Assembly (NCBI RefSeq): GCF_900169265.1
Contig: NZ_FXYX01000004.1
Span: 110,299 to 174,298 of the forward strand
Source: Brevibacterium iodinum ATCC 49514
Lineage (GTDB): Bacteria; Actinomycetota; Actinomycetes; Actinomycetales; Brevibacteriaceae
Reading direction: 5' to 3'
DNA length: 64,000 nucleotides
Position 1 is the stretch's first letter. The number at the start of each line of letters is the position of its first letter. A model generated the notes under the pieces. The model worked only from the letters and a program-made list of their open reading frames with translations. It made no database searches and was not told the DNA's origin. Shown here one piece after another: positions 26,139 to 34,034 of this stretch. Made by a program: the position numbers and the translations under genes.

Positions 26139-27370
26139 GCCGCCCCGCAGACCTGCCAGGAATCACCCTCGCCCCCGAAGTCTTCGACTCCTCCCGTTTC
26201 AGCCGCCTCGGCGCACTGTTCATGGCTCTGCCGGTATGGCTGCAGGCCGTGGCAGTGTACTTCGCCTCCCGTGTCGTGAGCATGTCGATCTTCGCCGCAG
26301 TCCTCAAACGGCAGGACCCGGCGAACTGGTCGTCGTCGCCTGTGACGACGACGCTCAATGACTTCCTCAACTTCTGGGACGGCGGCTGGTACGGGCGCGT
26401 CGCCGAAGAGGGCTATCCTCGCATCCTGCCCGTGGACGACTCCGGAGCGGTTGCGGAGAACCAGTGGGCGTTCTATCCGCTGCACCCCTCGATCGTGTCC
26501 ACTCTGGCCGATCTTACGGGGCTGAGCTACGAGGTCATCTCGCCGATCGTGTCCACGATCGCCGCCGGTTTGGCCTCGATCGTCATCCTCCACCTCTTCC
26601 GGAAGTACGTCGACGACGGTCAGGCGCTGATGGGTCTGGCGCTCGTGATGTTCTTCCCGCCGGCCGCGATCTTCTCCACCGGCTATGCCGAATCACTGAC
26701 CCTCCTGCTGCAGGCATCGGCGCTCTTCCTCGTCGTCGAACGCCGCTATCTCACCGCGCTGCCGGTCGTGGTCTTCATGGATCTGTCGCGACCGATCGGT
26801 GTGGCGTTCTCGTTCTTCATGCTCTTCCACCTCATCGACCGCTTCCTCCGTCGCCGCAGCGATCCGTACCCGACCGGCGAAGTGATCCGGTCCTGGACCC
26901 TGGGCGTGCTCTCCTGCGCAGCGGCCCTCATCCACCCGATCCATGCCTGGTGGGCAACGGGATCGCTGACGGCCTACACCGACACCGAGGCGGCCTGGCA
27001 TACCGGTGAGACCATGTTCGTCGTCCAGTGGGTGGCACGGTCGATCAGCCTCATCGGTCCGCTCGGTCCGGTGCTGCTCGTCATCGTCGTCGCGGGAATG
27101 CTTGCGCTGATCTTCTCCCCGGCTGGAGCGCATATGGGGCGGACGCTGCAGCTGTTCTGCCTCGGCTACGGCCTGTATCTGCTTATCTTCTTCAATCCGC
27201 AGACCTCCACCCTGCGTCTGCTGATGCCGTTGTTCCCGCTGGCCCTGACGCTGTCGCTGGTGCGCTCACGAGGCTATCGGGCCGCGATGCTGGTGGCCTA
27301 TATCCTGTTTCAGATCGTGTGGGTCGCCTACCTGTGGCACTTCACTCCGCCTGCTGATCTGCCGCCGTGA
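26135..27370 (+). CDS. PIG-V-like membrane mannosyltransferase, 411 aa
   Basis: About ten hydrophobic segments, with the GT-C-type signature FWDGGWYGRVAEEGYP in the first external loop, as in PIG-V/GPI mannosyltransferase 2 homologues of actinobacteria. The conserved FYPLHP and ALIHPIHAWW motifs follow. It likely transfers mannose from polyprenyl-phosphomannose to an extracytoplasmic acceptor such as a glycolipid or protein; neither donor nor acceptor is proven here. Translation is coupled to the DivIVA-like gene by an ATGA overlap. Confidence 0.8.
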   Translation: MSRPADLPGITLAPEVFDSSRFSRLGALFMALPVWLQAVAVYFASRVVSMSIFAAVLKRQDPANWSSSPVTTTLNDFLNFWDGGWYGRVAEEGYPRILPVDDSGAVAENQWAFYPLHPSIVSTLADLTGLSYEVISPIVSTIAAGLASIVILHLFRKYVDDGQALMGLALVMFFPPAAIFSTGYAESLTLLLQASALFLVVERRYLTALPVVVFMDLSRPIGVAFSFFMLFHLIDRFLRRRSDPYPTGEVIRSWTLGVLSCAAALIHPIHAWWATGSLTAYTDTEAAWHTGETMFVVQWVARSISLIGPLGPVLLVIVVAGMLALIFSPAGAHMGRTLQLFCLGYGLYLLIFFNPQTSTLRLLMPLFPLALTLSLVRSRGYRAAMLVAYILFQIVWVAYLWHFTPPADLPP

Positions 27371-27487
27371 CCGTCCGGTGGGCGGGAGAGTTACCGGGAA
27401 CGCGCGGATCGTGGAATAATCGTAGGTACATCATTCGGTCCACCTGGTGTGAACCGTCTTTGAATGACCACGGAAGGAAGAGCCCAT

Positions 27488-27658
27488 ATGGCAGCCCAGA
27501 AACCCCGCACCGGCGACGGACCTCTGGAAGTGACCGAAGAAGGCCGAAGCATGGTGATGCGGCTTCCAGTCGAAGGCGGAGGCCGTCTGGTGATCGAACT
27601 CAGCAGAGATGAAGCCACCGGACTCCACGACACTCTCGCCCAGACCCTGAAGCTCTGA
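27488..27658 (+). CDS. DUF3117 small protein, 56 aa
   Basis: A short acidic protein ending in a helix (SRDEATGLHDTLAQTLKL), with the DUF3117 pattern MAAxKPRTGDGPLEVTxEGR seen across actinobacteria. The function is unknown. AAGGAAGAG about 5-8 nt before the ATG is a strong ribosome binding site and decides this start over the upstream ATG at 27464. It is followed by a strong terminator. Confidence 0.88.
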   Translation: MAAQKPRTGDGPLEVTEEGRSMVMRLPVEGGGRLVIELSRDEATGLHDTLAQTLKL

Positions 27659-27697
27659 GCCGACGGCCGCAGAACACGGCCGGACGGAGACACACGA

Positions 27698-27729
27698 ACA
27701 GCAGAGACTTACCTGTAAGTCTCTGCTGT
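27698..27729. terminator. Bidirectional terminator between DUF3117 and O-methyltransferase
   Basis: A perfect 15-bp stem, ACAGCAGAGACTTAC / GTAAGTCTCTGCTGT, around a CT loop. It lies between convergent genes, 39 nt after the DUF3117 stop and 7 nt from the methyltransferase stop. Confidence 0.8.
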
Positions 27730-27736
27730 GCTCGCT

Positions 27737-28372
27737 TCACCGGGTCTTCTGCAGCAGCAGCAGCCCTTCTCCGATGGGCAGCAGCACCCGCTCGAGGTGC
27801 TCCTGTTCGGCGATGCGATTGAGCATGCTCCGTGCGGCCTGGGTCCGGGGACTGCGATCGACGGGATCGGCGACGGCGCCCTTGAGCAGAGTCTTGTGGA
27901 TGACCAGCAGGCCCTGGGCATCGAGCAGTCGGAGAGAGGGTTGGATCATCCTCTCCAAGTTGCCCGGCTCCACGTCGATGAAGACCATGTCATAGGCCGA
28001 AGGCGCAAGGCGATTGAGAACCTCTTCGGCCCGACCGCTCATCAGCCGCAATCGCCCCGGCCGGATTCCGGCCATGTCGACGAGGTCACGAGCTGCGCTC
28101 TGGGTCGTCGAATTCGTGTCGATCGACGTCAGTATCCCGGCGGTCGGCATCCCGCGCAGAAGTGACAGCGTCGACGTTCCCACACCGGTACCGACCTCGA
28201 CGGCCGCGACCGGGGTGAGCAGTCGGGCCAGCAGCGTCAGCGTCCTCGCCGTGGTTTGGGACACCGGTGCGATCCCGAACTCATGAGAGTGGGTGCGAGC
28301 GGCGTCGAGCAGCGGATCGGGACCGTTGTACTGTTCTGAGAAGGTGAGATCACCTGCATTTTTGCGTGCCAA
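27737..28372 (-). CDS. Class I SAM-dependent O-methyltransferase, 211 aa
   Basis: The catechol-O-methyltransferase-like (Methyltransf_3) fold is clear from VEVGTGVGTSTLSLLRGM (SAM loop I), TSIDTNS (acidic residue for the ribose), and YDMVFIDVEPGNLERMIQPS (metal-binding aspartate region). A small-molecule hydroxyl is the likely acceptor. The start is TTG at 28372, supported by GGGAGGGG a few bases upstream. The M. tuberculosis counterpart (Rv1220c, from memory) adjoins sigE; no sigE is present here, and an alkyltransferase-like gene takes that place. Confidence 0.85.
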   Translation of the reverse strand: MARKNAGDLTFSEQYNGPDPLLDAARTHSHEFGIAPVSQTTARTLTLLARLLTPVAAVEVGTGVGTSTLSLLRGMPTAGILTSIDTNSTTQSAARDLVDMAGIRPGRLRLMSGRAEEVLNRLAPSAYDMVFIDVEPGNLERMIQPSLRLLDAQGLLVIHKTLLKGAVADPVDRSPRTQAARSMLNRIAEQEHLERVLLPIGEGLLLLQKTR

Positions 28373-28405
28373 CCGGCCCCTCCCTTCTGGTGCTGAGTTC
28401 TCCCA

Positions 28406-28411
28406 AGTCTA
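28406..28411 (-). promoter_or_regulatory. Candidate -10 (TAGACT) of the O-methyltransferase gene
   Basis: TAGACT on the minus strand, about 33 nt before the TTG start. Its first three bases are the TAG stop of the upstream alkyltransferase-like gene. Confidence 0.4.
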
Positions 28412-28741
28412 ACCGCAATCGGGGTCGATTCCGTGGCTGCGCCACAGCCCATCGAGTTCTTCGACATCGAGGAATGCCGCGCGTTGGACCCGCTCATGAG
28501 AATGCGGTGTGCCCTCCTCTTCCCAGTGGACGCGGGCGCGGGCGAAGATCTCGGGCGGTAGGATCCCCGCCGCGTTGACGACTCGCCACCAAGTGACGTT
28601 CGATCCGAATTCCCGCATCACCCGTCCGACATAGCGGGGTGAGCAGTCGGCTACGGCGCCGACTGTCCCGTAGGCGACGACGCGTGCGGCGGGTACGAGT
28701 TCGATGATGCGCAGCACCCGTTCGACGGCTATCTCGTCCAC
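28409..28741 (-). CDS. Alkyltransferase-like (ATL) protein, 110 aa
   Basis: This matches the DNA-binding domain of O6-alkylguanine-DNA alkyltransferase: RVVAYGTVGAVADCSPRYVGR (helix-turn-helix region with the arginine finger) and VTWWRVVNAAGILPP. In active enzymes the second motif reads PCHRV; here the acceptor cysteine is replaced by tryptophan, as in ATL proteins, which bind alkylated DNA and recruit nucleotide excision repair rather than repairing it. GTG 28741 is chosen because GGGAGGTG lies directly upstream and gives the usual ATL length. A longer ATG start at 28825 would overlap the tatB start codon on the other strand and adds residues unlike the family. Confidence 0.78.
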   Translation of the reverse strand: MDEIAVERVLRIIELVPAARVVAYGTVGAVADCSPRYVGRVMREFGSNVTWWRVVNAAGILPPEIFARARVHWEEEGTPHSHERVQRAAFLDVEELDGLWRSHGIDPDCG

Positions 28742-28810
28742 TGCACCTCCCGGCAGGATCGGGATGTCGAACCTGAGCTGACCATGAGTCGATGCTACCG
28801 CCGTCCACGG

Positions 28811-28816
28811 TAGACT
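28811..28816 (+). promoter_or_regulatory. Leaderless -10 element of tatB
   Basis: TAGACT followed by TGAGGCC (7 nt) and the tatB ATG. TGAGGCC contains no convincing ribosome binding site at usable spacing. Confidence 0.6.
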
Positions 28817-28823
28817 TGAGGCC

Positions 28824-29279
28824 ATGTTCGGTATCAACGGCACCGAAATGGTGATTCTGGTCGTTGTGGCGTTGGTCGTCATCGGACCCAAACGCCTGCC
28901 CGGATACGCTCAGAAGCTGCGTGATTTCGTGCGGCAGATGCGTCGCATGGCCGAAGGCGCGAAAGACAGCGTTCGACGCGATTTCGGCGACGACTTCAAG
29001 GATGTGGACTGGCAGAAGCTCGATCCGCGCCAGTACGATCCGCGCCGCATCGTACGTGAGGCACTGGTCGAAGAGGATGCGGCCATCCGCGAGTCCAAAC
29101 GTCAGGAACCGGCCTCTCAGCAATCGTCATCGGCTGAGTCCTCCGGTGCTGCCCTGTCCACTCAGACCGACACCGAGGCGGCCCCCACCCGGGAGCAGTC
29201 ACCCATCGAACGGTTCCAAGCTCAGGCCAGCCTGCGCGACCGTTCCGCTGCGGCACCGTTCGATCCCGAAGCCACCTGA
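28824..29279 (+). CDS. tatB: Twin-arginine translocase subunit TatB, 151 aa
   Basis: A short N-terminal membrane helix (EMVILVVVALVVIGP, residues 8-22) with the glutamate at position 8, then the hinge GPKRLPGYA and an amphipathic helix LRDFVRQMRRMAEGAK. A long charged, Ser/Pro-rich tail follows. Length and the tail favour TatB over TatA. TatB with TatC forms the receptor for folded twin-arginine substrates in the cytoplasmic membrane; tatA and tatC are not in this window. Position next to mrp matches Rv1224 in mycobacteria (from memory). Confidence 0.9.
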   Translation: MFGINGTEMVILVVVALVVIGPKRLPGYAQKLRDFVRQMRRMAEGAKDSVRRDFGDDFKDVDWQKLDPRQYDPRRIVREALVEEDAAIRESKRQEPASQQSSSAESSGAALSTQTDTEAAPTREQSPIERFQAQASLRDRSAAAPFDPEAT

Positions 29280-29335
29280 GCCACCCCGTAAGCCACCCTC
29301 GAAGTCACCTGGGGCTGAGGCCGACGGCGTCTGTT

Positions 29336-29352
29336 GGGAATGTTGCATTCCC
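29336..29352. terminator. Small hairpin between tatB and the deacetylase
   Basis: GGGAATG / CATTCCC, 7-bp stem with TTG loop, between convergent genes. The short stem makes it less certain than the other terminators. Confidence 0.45.
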
Positions 29353-29375
29353 GCCTCCGTGCAAGCGTCAGTGGC

Positions 29376-30797
29376 TCAGTTCTTCATCACCGCGGGATGT
29401 TCGGGATTCGAGCACAGCTCATCGCCGTATCCGCGGCAGAAGTACGACCCGCCCTTCTTCCACTCGATCCCGGAGAAGAGCTCTCGCACCGTCACTGGGT
29501 AGAGGCCTTTGTCCGCCACGGCCGAGAACACCTGCGGGGCAGCCTTCGCGGTCGACGGATGGATGGAATGCATGAGCACGATCGATCCGGGGCGAGTCAG
29601 TGACTGCACGCGTCGGACCGTCTTCTTCGCATCTCTGTGCTGCCAGTCTCCGGTATCGACGTCCCAGATGATCGCAGGGCCGCCCAGAGCGTGTGCTGAG
29701 CGTTTGTCGAGGGCACCGTACGGTGGACGGACGAGGGGCTCGTCCTTCACTCCGACCGAGCGCAGCGACCTGTCGGTCCGGTCGAGCTCTCTGCGGAGCG
29801 TCGCCGATGCGGTCTTGTCCATCTGCACATGCGAGAACGTGTGATCGTCGACTTCATGGCCAGCGGAGATGATCCGCTCGGCCACCTCCGGGGAACTGTC
29901 TGTGTTCTTCCCGAGGAAGAAGTATGTCAGACGGATGTTCGCCTCATCGGCTGCGTCGAGGATCGCCTGTTCGGTCTTCGTCTCTCCGGGACCGTCATCA
30001 TAGGTCAGCGCGACACAGGGCAGCAGCGCACAGGAGAAGTCGGGGGAGCGCAGATCGAACGGCTGCGGCAGTTCGAGACTGCTGTGCAGCGCCTTCTGGA
30101 CTCGGTCGCCGATCGAGGACAGATCGGTGTCGGAGACCGCAGCGTCATTGATCGTCAGCGTGCCGGTGTCATCGGCTCCGACAGCTGCCGGGTCGACCGG
30201 TGCGGCGAAGAGCCGGCGGGCATTGACTGTGCTGTCGTGGGCGAGATCGGTCAGCAGCAGTCTTGTCTGCGGATGCGGCGACTGAATATCGACTGCGGTG
30301 ACGACGAATTTCCCGCCGCTTGCCAGCACCCTGGTGCTGATGTCGATGGCACGCGGGTCTACTCGAGACGCTGGCGCGTCAGCGATGCTGGTCTGTGCTG
30401 GTGTGAAAGCCGTCGTCGACCACCTGTGGACAGGTGCTGTCTGAACGGGATCGAACGCGGCGCGATCGGCGAAGCCTCCGGAATCGTCGATCAGGGACAG
30501 CACATGATCTTCGATCGCCGCATTCAACGAGGCGGCCGTGGGCAGACCGAAGGTGTGGACGTCCAGTCGAGGCGTGCGTTTGTCCGAGACGAGCGCGTAG
30601 CTGCGCAGCTCTGCGGAGAGAGCGTCCCGGTTCTCGGCGGCGATCGTTCGCTGCGCGGGTTCCACCGACCGTCCGGGGGTGGGGTCATCTCGAAGCGCAG
30701 TGACGACAGCCCCGGCCAAGAGGACGAGAGCGGTCAGAGCGCTGAGGCCGGCGAAGACAGAGTAGACGAGGGTATCGCGAGGGGAGAGAGGAGACAC
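29376..30797 (-). CDS. Membrane-anchored polysaccharide deacetylase (NodB domain), 473 aa
   Basis: One N-terminal membrane helix (about 10-35) is followed by a 210-residue extracytoplasmic region without recognised motifs and a C-terminal NodB domain. The motifs are TYDDGP (265-270, catalytic and metal aspartates), DDHTFSH (metal histidines H319 and H323), RPPYG (357-361), WDVDTGDW and VLMHSIH. It should remove N-acetyl groups from a cell-wall polysaccharide, probably peptidoglycan. The C-terminus has three cysteines around YFCRGYGDELCSNPEH. It is the last gene of the leftward operon and starts with GTG 4 nt after the mrp stop. Confidence 0.88.
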   Translation of the reverse strand: MSPLSPRDTLVYSVFAGLSALTALVLLAGAVVTALRDDPTPGRSVEPAQRTIAAENRDALSAELRSYALVSDKRTPRLDVHTFGLPTAASLNAAIEDHVLSLIDDSGGFADRAAFDPVQTAPVHRWSTTAFTPAQTSIADAPASRVDPRAIDISTRVLASGGKFVVTAVDIQSPHPQTRLLLTDLAHDSTVNARRLFAAPVDPAAVGADDTGTLTINDAAVSDTDLSSIGDRVQKALHSSLELPQPFDLRSPDFSCALLPCVALTYDDGPGETKTEQAILDAADEANIRLTYFFLGKNTDSSPEVAERIISAGHEVDDHTFSHVQMDKTASATLRRELDRTDRSLRSVGVKDEPLVRPPYGALDKRSAHALGGPAIIWDVDTGDWQHRDAKKTVRRVQSLTRPGSIVLMHSIHPSTAKAAPQVFSAVADKGLYPVTVRELFSGIEWKKGGSYFCRGYGDELCSNPEHPAVMKN

Positions 30798-30801
30798 CGA
30801 C

Positions 30802-31923
30802 TCAGACCGGGCTCAGTCCCAAGGATCTGCCGGACAGGCCGCGACTGCGTCGCCGCAGCGACTCCGCAAGGGTGTCGAAAGCCCTTGCCGCAGGCGAATC
30901 GGGATTGCCGAGCACGACCGGGGTACCCGCGTCCGAACCTTCCCGCAGACGAGTGTCCAAGGGGATCTGAGCGAGCAGCGGAACCTCCTGGTCGAGGGTG
31001 GCGGCGAGGTTCTCGGCCACGCTGGCGCCTCCGCCGGAGCCGAACACCTCCATCCGGGTGCCGTCGGGCATCTCCATCCATGACATGTTCTCGATGACTC
31101 CCGCCAAGGTCTGCTTCGTCTGTGTGGCGATGGATCCCGCGCGTTCGGCTACCTGGGCGGCCGCCGACTGCGGTGTGGTGACGACGAGGAGTTCGGATTC
31201 GGGCAGCAGCTGAGCCACGGAGATCGCGATATCGCCCGTGCCGGGAGGCAGATCGAGCAGGAGCACGTCGAGGTCGCCCCAGAACACATCGGTGAGGAAC
31301 TGCTGCAGAGCGCGATGGAGCATGGGACCGCGCCAGACGACGGCCTGGCTCGGCGGGACGAACATGCCGATGCTCATCACCTTCACGTCGTGGGCGACCT
31401 GGGGCAGGATCATCTCATCGACTCGGGTCGGCTTGCCGGAGAGACCGAGCATGCCGGGGATGGAGAAGCCGTAGATATCGGCATCGACGATGCCGACGCG
31501 CAGGCCCTTGTCCGCCAGGGACACGGCAAGGTTCGCGGTCACCGACGATTTTCCGACTCCGCCTTTTCCGGACGCGACGGCATAGACCTTCGTCAGCGAT
31601 TCCGGGCGATTGAAGGGGACATCGCGGGCGCCGGAGCCCTGCAGCTTCTCCTTCATCTCCTTGCGCTGTTCGGGCGTCATCGTGCCCAGAACGACAGCCA
31701 CCTCGGCGACCCCGTCGACACCGGCCACCGCAGCCTTGGTGTCTTTGGTGATCGTGTCCTTCAGCGGGCACCCGGCGATCGTGAGGAGAACTGTGACGGT
31801 GACCTTGCCGCCTTCGATCACGATCGATTCGACCATATCGAGTTCGATGATGCTGCGGCGGATCTCAGGGTCGATGACCCCGGTCAGCGCCTCTCTCACG
31901 GCGTCCTCAGAGGGACCAGTCAT
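30802..31923 (-). CDS. mrp: Mrp/ApbC-family Fe-S carrier ATPase, 373 aa
   Basis: The N-terminal MIP18/DUF59 domain (about 5-90, with TIAGCPL) is followed by a P-loop domain with the deviant Walker A GKGGVGKSS, then DADIYGFSIPGM and LDLPPGTGD. Mrp proteins carry Fe-S clusters for insertion into apoproteins. The C-terminal CxxC that binds the bridging cluster in E. coli Mrp is absent: the corresponding stretch reads ENMSWMEMPDGTRMEVFG, as I recall for other actinobacterial Mrp proteins. ATG 31923 is preferred over GTG 31929 because AAGGA is then 7 nt away. It is third in the leftward operon. Confidence 0.9.
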   Translation of the reverse strand: MTGPSEDAVREALTGVIDPEIRRSIIELDMVESIVIEGGKVTVTVLLTIAGCPLKDTITKDTKAAVAGVDGVAEVAVVLGTMTPEQRKEMKEKLQGSGARDVPFNRPESLTKVYAVASGKGGVGKSSVTANLAVSLADKGLRVGIVDADIYGFSIPGMLGLSGKPTRVDEMILPQVAHDVKVMSIGMFVPPSQAVVWRGPMLHRALQQFLTDVFWGDLDVLLLDLPPGTGDIAISVAQLLPESELLVVTTPQSAAAQVAERAGSIATQTKQTLAGVIENMSWMEMPDGTRMEVFGSGGGASVAENLAATLDQEVPLLAQIPLDTRLREGSDAGTPVVLGNPDSPAARAFDTLAESLRRRSRGLSGRSLGLSPV

Positions 31924-31992
31924 GCCCACGTCCTTTCCTTCCCGGAACAGTGCTCCCGGGCCATCAACACTACCGCTTCGGCGGGCGTCTCG

Positions 31993-32541
31993 TCATCCGC
32001 CTCGAGGGCCGCCTCGGCGCTTTTCGGAGGCCCGGGGATCGACCTTGTCGGTCCCGCTTTCGTCCTGTCTTTCCTCCTCGAGCTCCTTGAGCAGATCCTT
32101 GAGCTCGGAGCGGATGAAGTCACGAGTGGCGACCTCACGCATGGCGATGCGCAGCGCCGCCACCTCTCGTGCGAGGTACTCGGTATCGGCCAGGTTGCGT
32201 TCGGCGCGCTGCCGATCGTGTTCGAACTCGACGCGGTCCCGGTCGGTGCTGCGGTTCTCCGCGAGCAGGATCAGCGGCGCGGCATAAGAGGCCTGAAGGG
32301 ACAGGATGAGGGTCAACAGGGTGAAGTTGAGCGACCGCGGGTCGAACTGCCACGATTCCGGCAGCAGGGTGTTCCACAGCAGCCACACCGCACAGAAGAC
32401 CGTCATCCCGACGAGGAACGCGGGAGTGCCCATGAACCGGGCGAAGGCTTCGGCTCCGCGTCCGAAAGTCTCGGGGGAGACGGTGAAGCTCGGCAGTCGG
32501 CGCTTGCTCGACCGCGGAATCTCGAAATCATCGACGGCCAT
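31993..32541 (-). CDS. DUF1003 membrane protein, 182 aa
   Basis: Two hydrophobic helices (about 42-60 and 71-92) flank a short loop with the DUF1003 pattern (WNTLLPESWQFDPRSLNFTLLTLILSLQASYAAPLILLAENR). A long charged coiled-coil-like tail (DRQRAERNLADTEYLAREVA to KDLLKELEEE) follows. No catalytic motif is visible and the function is unknown. It starts 2 nt after the stop of the MgtE-like gene upstream. The pair is adjacent in mycobacteria too (Rv1231c and Rv1232c, from memory), suggesting a shared role, perhaps in divalent-ion homeostasis. Confidence 0.85.
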   Translation of the reverse strand: MAVDDFEIPRSSKRRLPSFTVSPETFGRGAEAFARFMGTPAFLVGMTVFCAVWLLWNTLLPESWQFDPRSLNFTLLTLILSLQASYAAPLILLAENRSTDRDRVEFEHDRQRAERNLADTEYLAREVAALRIAMREVATRDFIRSELKDLLKELEEERQDESGTDKVDPRASEKRRGGPRGG

Positions 32542-32543
32542 AT

Positions 32544-33818
32544 CTACCCCCTGCTGCGATCGTCTCGACCGGTGGTTCGCCAGTCCTCGGGCAACAGCTC
32601 GTCGAGGACGTCATCGACGGTGACCACACCGACGAGGCGATCGTTGTCGTCGGTGATCGGCACCGACACCAGATTGTACGCGGCCAGCAGCTTCGCCACC
32701 TCGCCGAGCGGAGTCTCCGGCGACAGCGGCTCGACCTCGGTGTCGAGCATGATGCCCACGGCCTCGTGCGGCGGATGACGCAGCATCTCCTGGATGTGGA
32801 CGAGCCCCAGATATTTGCCAGTCGGGGTCTCCACCGGCTGCCTGCAGACGAAGACCGCGGCAGCCAGCGCCGCAGGGAGGTCTTCCCGTCGGACATGGGC
32901 CAGCGCCTCGGCGACAGTGGCTTCCGGGGTGAGGATGACCGGTTCGGTCGTCATCAGACCGCCGGCTGTGTCATCGTCGTACGCCAGAAGCGTACGCACA
33001 TCTTCGGCCTCATCCGGTTCCATCAGAGTCAGGAATCGTTCGGCCTGTTCATCACTGAGCTCGCCGAGGAGGTCGGCCGCATCGTCTGGAGCCATCTCTT
33101 CGAGCACGGTCACGGCTCGTTCGGTTTCGAGTCCGGTGAGGATCTCGATCTGGGTCTCGGCCGGCAGCTCCTCGACGACATCGGCAAGGCGTTCGTCATC
33201 GAGGGCTCGGGCCACCTGGAGGCGGCGAGCGGCGTTCATCTCGAAGAGCACATCGGCGAGGTCGGCAGGCTTCGTGTCCTGATAAGCGGCGATGAGCTGC
33301 GTGGCTTCCTGATCGACCTCGGAATCCACAGGATGGTCGGCATCCGTCCAGTCGATCTGCTTGGTCTCGCCGCGGCGTCGGAACGCGGCGAAGGCGCTGC
33401 GTTCGGGCACACGACGCACGAACAGTCTGGTGACCTCCCAGTCCTTGTTCACCTGCTGTTCGATGCCGACGTCCTCGACGAGCACCGGTGAGTTGTCCTC
33501 GCGCAGACGAAGCCGTCGGTCGAGCAGGTCATTCATCACCAGGGTCTCGGATTCACGCTGTTCGAAGCGGCGCATATTCACCAGGCCGGTCGTGATGACC
33601 TGGCCGGAGTCGATCGCGGTGACCCGGCCCATCGGCACGAATACGCGGCGACGGCCCGGCACTTCGACGACGAGGCCGATGACTCGCGGGAACTGACGCA
33701 TCGTCGCACGATAGACGACGACGGCGTCACGGACACGGCCCACCTGATCGCCGAGAGGGTCGAACACGGGGGCGGAGACGAGTCGGGCGACGAAGACTCT
33801 TTTCGGTGGACCACTCAT
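32544..33818 (-). CDS. MgtE-like soluble protein with CBS pair, 424 aa
   Basis: An N-terminal PRC-barrel-like region (VFDPLGDQVGRVRDAVVVY and following) leads into an MgtE N-terminal superhelical domain (DLADVLFEMNAARRLQVARA, then EEMAPDDAADLLGELSDEQA) and two CBS domains (from MTTEPVILTPEATVAEALAH to VVTVDDVLDELLPED). The transmembrane channel domain of MgtE is missing, so it is not itself a magnesium transporter. It may sense Mg2+ or nucleotides and act on a partner, perhaps the co-transcribed DUF1003 membrane protein. The ATG 33818 has a TAGTCT hexamer 6 nt upstream and no ribosome binding site. Confidence 0.88.
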   Translation of the reverse strand: MSGPPKRVFVARLVSAPVFDPLGDQVGRVRDAVVVYRATMRQFPRVIGLVVEVPGRRRVFVPMGRVTAIDSGQVITTGLVNMRRFEQRESETLVMNDLLDRRLRLREDNSPVLVEDVGIEQQVNKDWEVTRLFVRRVPERSAFAAFRRRGETKQIDWTDADHPVDSEVDQEATQLIAAYQDTKPADLADVLFEMNAARRLQVARALDDERLADVVEELPAETQIEILTGLETERAVTVLEEMAPDDAADLLGELSDEQAERFLTLMEPDEAEDVRTLLAYDDDTAGGLMTTEPVILTPEATVAEALAHVRREDLPAALAAAVFVCRQPVETPTGKYLGLVHIQEMLRHPPHEAVGIMLDTEVEPLSPETPLGEVAKLLAAYNLVSVPITDDNDRLVGVVTVDDVLDELLPEDWRTTGRDDRSRG

Positions 33819-33824
33819 GTTCTC

Positions 33825-33830
33825 AGACTA
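33825..33830 (-). promoter_or_regulatory. Leaderless -10 element of the MgtE-like operon
   Basis: TAGTCT on the minus strand, then GAGAAC (6 nt), then ATG. It would drive the four-gene operon down to the polysaccharide deacetylase. Confidence 0.58.
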
Positions 33831-34034
33831 CGTGGTGCGTGGAGTCTTCAGTGACCGCCTCCATGAATTGAATAGAGATCACATTCGCGGGCGGTGAACG
33901 AAGTGGGCGTCGGGTTCCACTCGGCCTCTTCTCCTATTCATCAAGCCGTCCTGTCTGCGTCATCTCGTTGTCGCCTCGTCTCCCTAGGGTCATTTCTCGG
34001 CAGAACCCGCCATAGTCGAATACAGGAGAAATCC

